DNA of 61,781 nt, taken from NCBI GenBank assembly GCA_902610675.1, contig CACLWP010000006.1, forward strand, positions 1-61,781, read 5' to 3'. A model generated the notes under the pieces. That model had not been told where the DNA came from. It saw only the letters and a program-made list of their open reading frames with translations, and did not search any database. A program made the position numbers and the translations under genes. This document shows, one piece after another, positions 57,647-61,781 of this stretch; the first letter of the stretch is position 1; each line of letters opens with the position of its first letter. This DNA is from an uncultured Pelagibacteraceae bacterium (lineage in GTDB: Bacteria > Pseudomonadota > Alphaproteobacteria > Pelagibacterales > Pelagibacteraceae).

Positions 57647-58116
57647 TGATTAGAAAAACCAATAATGGTTTAAAAATTATTTGTCTAAATAGAAAAGCTA
57701 GTTTTAATTATTTTTTTGAGGATTTATTAGAAGCTGGAATTGTCCTTAAGGGTTCCGAGATCAAGTCTATAAGACAAGGAAAAGTAAATATTGCGGACTC
57801 ATACGCTATCGAAAAAAATGGAGAATTAATTCTAATTAATTCTCATATTGCATCATACAAGCAAGCGAGTTACACAAATCATAAACCTTTAGACAATAGA
57901 AAACTTTTATTGAATAAAAAAGAAATAAATAAACTTATAGGAAAAATCCAAAGAGAAGGGTTAACAATTGTACCAACAAAAATGTATTTTAAAAAAGGTA
58001 AAGCCAAAATTGAGCTTGCTGTAGCTAAAGGAAAGAAACAATATGATAAAAGAGCTACAAAAAAAAATAGAGACTGGAGTCGAGAAAAAGCGCGATATGT
58101 CAGAAGATCTAGTTAA
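57646..58116 (+). CDS. smpB: SsrA-binding protein SmpB
   Basis: SmpB binds tmRNA and delivers it to stalled ribosomes for trans-translation. The 156-aa protein has the OB-fold core with [19 protein letters not shown], the [20 protein letters not shown] segment and the basic C-terminal tail [14 protein letters not shown] that enters the decoding site. The ssrA gene is not in the window. Its 3' end overlaps the preferred folK start by 20 bases. Confidence 0.97.
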   Translation: MIRKTNNGLKIICLNRKASFNYFFEDLLEAGIVLKGSEIKSIRQGKVNIADSYAIEKNGELILINSHIASYKQASYTNHKPLDNRKLLLNKKEINKLIGKIQREGLTIVPTKMYFKKGKAKIELAVAKGKKQYDKRATKKNRDWSREKARYVRRSS

Positions 58117-58594
58117 TTCTATATATCTGGGTATAGGCTCAAATCTAGGTAACAAACGACTAAATATTGAAAGAACCAAATTTAATTTAATTATAAATAA
58201 TATAAAAATATTGAAGTGCTCAAGTTATTATGAAAGTTTATCATGGCCCAATCCAAATAATCCAAAATTTTTAAACATAGTTTTAGAAATTGATACTAAC
58301 TTTACTCCCTTAGAGTTAATTAAAAAGTGTAAGGAAATTGAAAAGAAATTAGGTAGAAAGAAATTGCCAAAAAACTCTCCACGTGAATGTGATATTGATA
58401 TAATAGACTTTAGAAATAAAAGGATTGTTGGGGACTTGATTTTACCTCATCCAAGGATGGACACACGAAATTTTGTTCTTTTACCACTTTTTGAGATTAA
58501 CAAGGATTGGAAACACCCAATCTTAAAAGTTAATATTAGAAAATTGATATCTACTTTATCAAATAGTGACATAAGATCTATTAAACAAATCTAA
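58097..58594 (+). CDS. folK: 2-amino-4-hydroxy-6-hydroxymethyldihydropteridine pyrophosphokinase
   Basis: FolK transfers pyrophosphate from ATP to the pterin in folate synthesis. I chose the ATG at 58097, which gives 165 aa beginning [20 protein letters not shown] and overlaps smpB by 20 bases. An earlier ATG at 58043 would overlap by 74 bases. Motifs are [10 protein letters not shown], the [10 protein letters not shown] metal site and [16 protein letters not shown]. Folate supply is relevant to the THF-dependent sarcosine oxidase encoded upstream in the window. Confidence 0.93.
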   Translation: MSEDLVNSIYLGIGSNLGNKRLNIERTKFNLIINNIKILKCSSYYESLSWPNPNNPKFLNIVLEIDTNFTPLELIKKCKEIEKKLGRKKLPKNSPRECDIDIIDFRNKRIVGDLILPHPRMDTRNFVLLPLFEINKDWKHPILKVNIRKLISTLSNSDIRSIKQI

Positions 58595-58613
58595 ATAAGT
58601 GGTATAATAAAGT

Positions 58614-60359
58614 ATGTTAAATTCTGACGAATTAATAAATAAAGTAAAAATATATAATAAGTTTTTTAATGCAGAAAAGCTTAATAAAGCCTATGACTTT
58701 GCCGTGAAAGCCCATAGCAATCAAAAGAGAGCGAGTGGGGACCCATATTCTGTTCATCCTATAGAAGTTGCTAATATTTTAACTGATTTGAAATTAGATA
58801 GCGCAACAATAACGACAGGTTTGTTACATGACACAATTGAAGATACTTACGCAACATACGAAACTATTAAAGGTGAATTTGGATCAGAGGTTGCTGATTT
58901 AGTAGATGGCGTTACAAAAATTTCAGTATTCGAAAATACTGCTTCTTCTAACTCAAAAGCTGAAAATTTTAGAAAATTAATCTTAGCTACTTCAAAAGAT
59001 ATTAGAGTTTTATTAGTTAAAATTGCAGACCGATTGCATAATATGAGAACAATAAAGGCTATTACTAAAGAGGACAAAAAAAGAAGAATTGCTCAAGAAA
59101 CTATGGAAATTTATGCCCCGTTAGCAGATAGAATGGGTATGCATAGAATAAGAGATGAACTTGAGGATTTATCTTTTGAAATCCTTAACAATGAAGCTAG
59201 GCTATTAATTCAAAAAAGACTTGAGGAAATTAAATTAGATAAAAAAGATATATTTGAAAGTATATCCTCTGAATTTAACCAATTGTTAATTCTCAATAAC
59301 ATTAAATCAAAGATATATGGTAGAGAGAAAACACCTTTTTCAATTTGGAGAAAGGTTCAAAAAAAAAGAGTTTCATTAGAGCAAATTACTGACATTATAG
59401 GATTTAGAGTTATCGTCGATAATATTGAGGATTGCTACAAATCTTTGGGAATTATTCATAAAGAATATAATTGTATACCTGGTAAATTTAAAGATTATAT
59501 CTCTTCGGCTAAAATTAATGGATACAAATCGATTCATACTTCTGTAATTGGTTCTTATAAAAAGCCTGTTGAAATTCAAATAAGAACAAAACAAATGCAT
59601 GAATTTGCTGAAAGAGGTATTGCCTCACATTGGCAATACAAATCTTCTGAAAAATTCAATTCATTAACTTGGAAAGAATATGATTGGTTAAAAGATTTAG
59701 TTGAAATCATAGAAAAAAATGAAAATCCGGAACATTCATATGAATATACAAAACTTCAAATGTTTCAAGAGAATGTCTTTTGTTTTACTCCAAAAGGTTC
59801 TGTGATTAAGTTACCCAAAGATGCTACAGCAATAGATTTTGCTTATGCTGTGCATACAAAAATTGGTGATACAGCAACCGGTTGTGAGGTAAATGGTAAT
59901 AAAAGTGACCTTCAGACGGCTTTGAGGAACGGAGACCGAATTAAAATTATTACATCTAAAAATCAATCACCATCTTTGCATTGGATACCAACCACAAAAA
60001 CGGGTAAAGCTAGAGCTGCTATCAGGAGATATTGGCACGATAGGGGTGAAAAAAAACAAGAAAGAATAAAAAAATATGATACCACATTATGGATCTCTCT
60101 ACCTGATAAGCCAGGACAATTAGGAAATGTGAGTTCATTAATCGGTGAGCATAAATTGAATATTTCTAATCTAGTAATGGCTGGCAAGACACCTGATTAT
60201 ATCAATTTCAAATTTCAACTAATAATTAGAGATTTAAAAAATTTCACTAATTTTATTGCAGAGCTTAAACAAAAAGGTATAAAATTTAAGATAATCAGAC
60301 ACGAAGATAAAAGAAATGCTTTCACACAAAAAATCCTTAGATATTTTAAGAAAGACTAA
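58614..60359 (+). CDS. Compact RelA/SpoT-family (p)ppGpp synthetase/hydrolase
   Basis: This 581-aa RSH protein contains an HD hydrolase domain (H48, HDTIED at 72-77). A synthetase domain follows (about 235-345, with IIGFRV, GKFKDYISS at 290-298, NGYKSIHTS and VEIQIRT). A TGS domain is at about 388-450 and a C-terminal ACT domain at about 492-565. Only about 20 residues separate TGS from ACT, so the helical and zinc-finger/conserved-Cys regions of full-length Rel/SpoT (usually 700+ aa) are gone. The RFKD motif of hydrolase-type enzymes reads KFKD. The symbol spoT or rsh would both be used. Confidence 0.93.
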   Translation: MLNSDELINKVKIYNKFFNAEKLNKAYDFAVKAHSNQKRASGDPYSVHPIEVANILTDLKLDSATITTGLLHDTIEDTYATYETIKGEFGSEVADLVDGVTKISVFENTASSNSKAENFRKLILATSKDIRVLLVKIADRLHNMRTIKAITKEDKKRRIAQETMEIYAPLADRMGMHRIRDELEDLSFEILNNEARLLIQKRLEEIKLDKKDIFESISSEFNQLLILNNIKSKIYGREKTPFSIWRKVQKKRVSLEQITDIIGFRVIVDNIEDCYKSLGIIHKEYNCIPGKFKDYISSAKINGYKSIHTSVIGSYKKPVEIQIRTKQMHEFAERGIASHWQYKSSEKFNSLTWKEYDWLKDLVEIIEKNENPEHSYEYTKLQMFQENVFCFTPKGSVIKLPKDATAIDFAYAVHTKIGDTATGCEVNGNKSDLQTALRNGDRIKIITSKNQSPSLHWIPTTKTGKARAAIRRYWHDRGEKKQERIKKYDTTLWISLPDKPGQLGNVSSLIGEHKLNISNLVMAGKTPDYINFKFQLIIRDLKNFTNFIAELKQKGIKFKIIRHEDKRNAFTQKILRYFKKD

Positions 60360-60903
60360 TGCTCTATTAGAGGGACACTTCATTTTATCTTCAGGATTAC
60401 ATTCATCAAGATATATTCAGTGTGCTAAACTTTTGAGTTATCCATCAATAGCGGAAAAAATATGTAAATCATTGGCTTTTAAGATAAGAAAAAATTTCAA
60501 AAAATTTGATCTTATTCTAGCCCCAGCGATAGGCGGTATTGTCATAGGTTATGAAATTGGTAGGATTTTAAAAAAAGAGACAATTTTTTGCGAGAGAGTG
60601 AAAGGAAAATTTACATTACGAAGAGGTTTTAAAATTAAAAAAGGAACTAAAGTTATTATAATTGAAGATGTTATAACAACTGGAAAATCAAGTATGGAAT
60701 GTGTAAAATTAATAAGAAAATCTAAAGCAATTCTAGTAGGTTTTGCTGCGATCATTGACAGATCAACAAAAAAAAAGTTAAAGATAAAAAAAAAGATAAT
60801 TTCACATCTTAAGATAAAGGTACCAACTTATGCATCAAATAAGATACCTAAAAACTTAAATTCAATACCAATTTCAACACCAGGAAGTAGATTTATTAAG
60901 TGA
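60316..60903 (+). CDS. pyrE: Orotate phosphoribosyltransferase
   Basis: PyrE joins orotate and PRPP to give OMP in pyrimidine synthesis. It is 195 aa. The PRPP-binding motif VIIIEDVITTGKSS is near residue 113, and the front has NALLEGHFILSSGLHSSRYIQC. It overlaps the RSH gene by 44 bases, the largest same-strand overlap here; the overlap encodes MLSHKKSLDILRKT, which aligns with family starts, so it seems genuine. The stop overlaps the GTG start of pdxJ. Confidence 0.94.
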   Translation: MLSHKKSLDILRKTNALLEGHFILSSGLHSSRYIQCAKLLSYPSIAEKICKSLAFKIRKNFKKFDLILAPAIGGIVIGYEIGRILKKETIFCERVKGKFTLRRGFKIKKGTKVIIIEDVITTGKSSMECVKLIRKSKAILVGFAAIIDRSTKKKLKIKKKIISHLKIKVPTYASNKIPKNLNSIPISTPGSRFIK

Positions 60904-61619
60904 AACGTTTAGGTGTAAATATTGATCATGTTGCCACTGTCCGAAATGCCAGAGGTGAAATTCATCCTGATCCTTATAAAGCTGCATTATTTGTTAAAAA
61001 AAAAGGTGCTGACTCAATTACAATTCACCTTCGCGAAGATAGAAGACATATTAAAGATATAGATGCAAAAAAAATTTGTTCTATCAAAAAGTTACTCGTA
61101 AATTTAGAAATTTCAACAAACAATAATATAGTTAAAAACGCTTTGAGTATAAAACCCAAGTTTATTTGCATTGTCCCCGAAAACAGAAACGAGATAACAA
61201 CTGAAGGAGGCTTAAATTTAAAAAATAACAAGAATGAAATTAAGAAAATAATATATAAATTTAAAAAAAAAAAAATTAGAACAAGTCTATTTATAAACCC
61301 AAATGTAACTGATATCTATTTGTCTAAAGAAATTGGTGCAGATTGTATTGAAATACATACTGGGCATTTTTCAAATCTAGTAAAAACAAAAAAATCTTTT
61401 TCAAAAGAATTTCTCAAAATAAAGAAATGTGCTATTTTAGCATCTAAGATTGGTATAGAAGTTCATGCTGGTCATGGTCTTGATTACAAATCTACCAAGA
61501 TATTAAATAGAATAAATGAAATAAAAGAATTTAATATTGGTCATTTTATAATCGGAGAATCTATTTTTTACGGTTTACCATTTGTTATAAAAAAATTTAA
61601 AAAAATAATTAATAACTAG
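60900..61619 (+). CDS. pdxJ: Pyridoxine 5'-phosphate synthase
   Basis: PdxJ condenses 1-deoxyxylulose-5-phosphate with 3-amino-2-oxopropyl phosphate to form pyridoxine 5'-phosphate. The 239-aa TIM barrel starts at GTG 60900 (GTGA junction with pyrE). Motifs are LGVNIDHVATVRNARG, IHLREDRRHI, the catalytic Glu in LLVNLEIST and VHAGHGLDY. A run of 13 adenines (61263-61275) encodes four lysines. acpS follows 1 base later, the same order as in E. coli. Confidence 0.96.
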   Translation: MKRLGVNIDHVATVRNARGEIHPDPYKAALFVKKKGADSITIHLREDRRHIKDIDAKKICSIKKLLVNLEISTNNNIVKNALSIKPKFICIVPENRNEITTEGGLNLKNNKNEIKKIIYKFKKKKIRTSLFINPNVTDIYLSKEIGADCIEIHTGHFSNLVKTKKSFSKEFLKIKKCAILASKIGIEVHAGHGLDYKSTKILNRINEIKEFNIGHFIIGESIFYGLPFVIKKFKKIINN

Positions 61620-61620
61620 A

Positions 61621-61781
61621 ATGAAAATTTTAGGTATAGGTGTAGATATTGTTGAAAATAAAAGACTCAAAAAATCAATTAAAAATAAAAGTTTCCTCTT
61701 GAGATTATTTACTTTTCTAGAAATAAAAAATTCAAAACTAATAAAAGATAAATCTGTTTATTTTTCCAAAAAATTTGCTGC
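61621..61781 (+). CDS. acpS: Holo-[acyl-carrier-protein] synthase, 5' part
   Basis: AcpS transfers 4'-phosphopantetheine from CoA to apo-ACP. Only the first 53 codons are in the window; the frame is open to the edge. The start MKILGIGVDIVENKRL carries the metal-binding Asp (residue 9), and the later LRLFTFLEIKN and VYFSKKFAA match the conserved FT..E and RFAAKEA regions. It begins one base after the pdxJ stop, the standard pdxJ-acpS order. Confidence 0.9.
   Translation, partial: MKILGIGVDIVENKRLKKSIKNKSFLLRLFTFLEIKNSKLIKDKSVYFSKKFA

Noticed and set aside
1-61781. CRISPR arrays, insertion sequences, prophage or integrated elements
   Set aside because: No regularly spaced repeats, transposase, integrase or phage genes were seen; gene order and composition are uniform.

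Overview
This window looks like part of a streamlined alphaproteobacterial genome of the SAR11 / Candidatus Pelagibacter type. The evidence is a very A+T-rich sequence, Lys/Asn/Ile-rich proteins, almost no non-coding DNA (no gap reaches 300 bases), the order tRNA-Gly/tuf/tRNA-Trp/secE, an intact gatCAB set, a compact four-subunit sarcosine oxidase locus, and no mobile elements, CRISPR arrays or phage genes. The assignment is inferred from gene content and family knowledge; no database was searched.

Region 1 (1-28473, all + strand) is a merged information-processing superoperon: partial tRNA-Gly(UCC), tuf, tRNA-Trp(CCA), secE, nusG, rplKAJL, rpoBC, rpsL, rpsG, fusA, then the full S10, spc and alpha gene runs to rplQ. 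The only substantial gap (12423-12579) holds a folded segment that fits a ribosomal protein S12 leader. A 12-bp hairpin lies in the rplL-rpoB gap. rpmD (L30), rpmJ (L36) and rpsD (S4) are missing from the places where related bacteria often carry them, and there is no tuf between fusA and rpsJ.

Region 2 (28485-34395) holds short transcription units of mixed direction: an RluC/RluD-family pseudouridine synthase, lipB (-), mgtE, panC (-), galU and ugd. Region 3 (34399-41030, - strand) is a compact run: ruvX, pyrB, a pseudo-dihydroorotase (pyrC-like, metal ligands lost), plsY, topA, a small exported protein of unknown function and a RidA-family protein.

Region 4 (41081-47681, + strand) is gatCAB, a class I O-methyltransferase, trhO, a MATE exporter and an exported thermonuclease. 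Region 5 (47678-54345, - strand) is soxBDAG, followed downstream by an amino-acid-type ABC binding protein and permease with no ATPase gene. Together they suggest uptake and oxidative demethylation of a methylated glycine, feeding one-carbon units to folate and glycine to the cell. Region 6 holds tRNA-Ser(GCU), a lytic transglycosylase (-), then dapA, smpB, folK, a compact RelA/SpoT homologue, pyrE, pdxJ and the 5' end of acpS, which runs off the window.

The most unusual points are the S12 leader structure, the rplL-rpoB hairpin, the catalytically dead PyrC homologue beside pyrB, the RelA/SpoT homologue lacking its middle regulatory region, the binding protein whose usual amine-binding Asp position is Ser with a nearby Glu, the permease that begins with a lipobox, the recurrent one-base TAATG stop/start overlaps, and convergent genes that overlap or lie three bases apart. 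I found no clear candidate for a wholly new multi-gene system; most of the window is core housekeeping.
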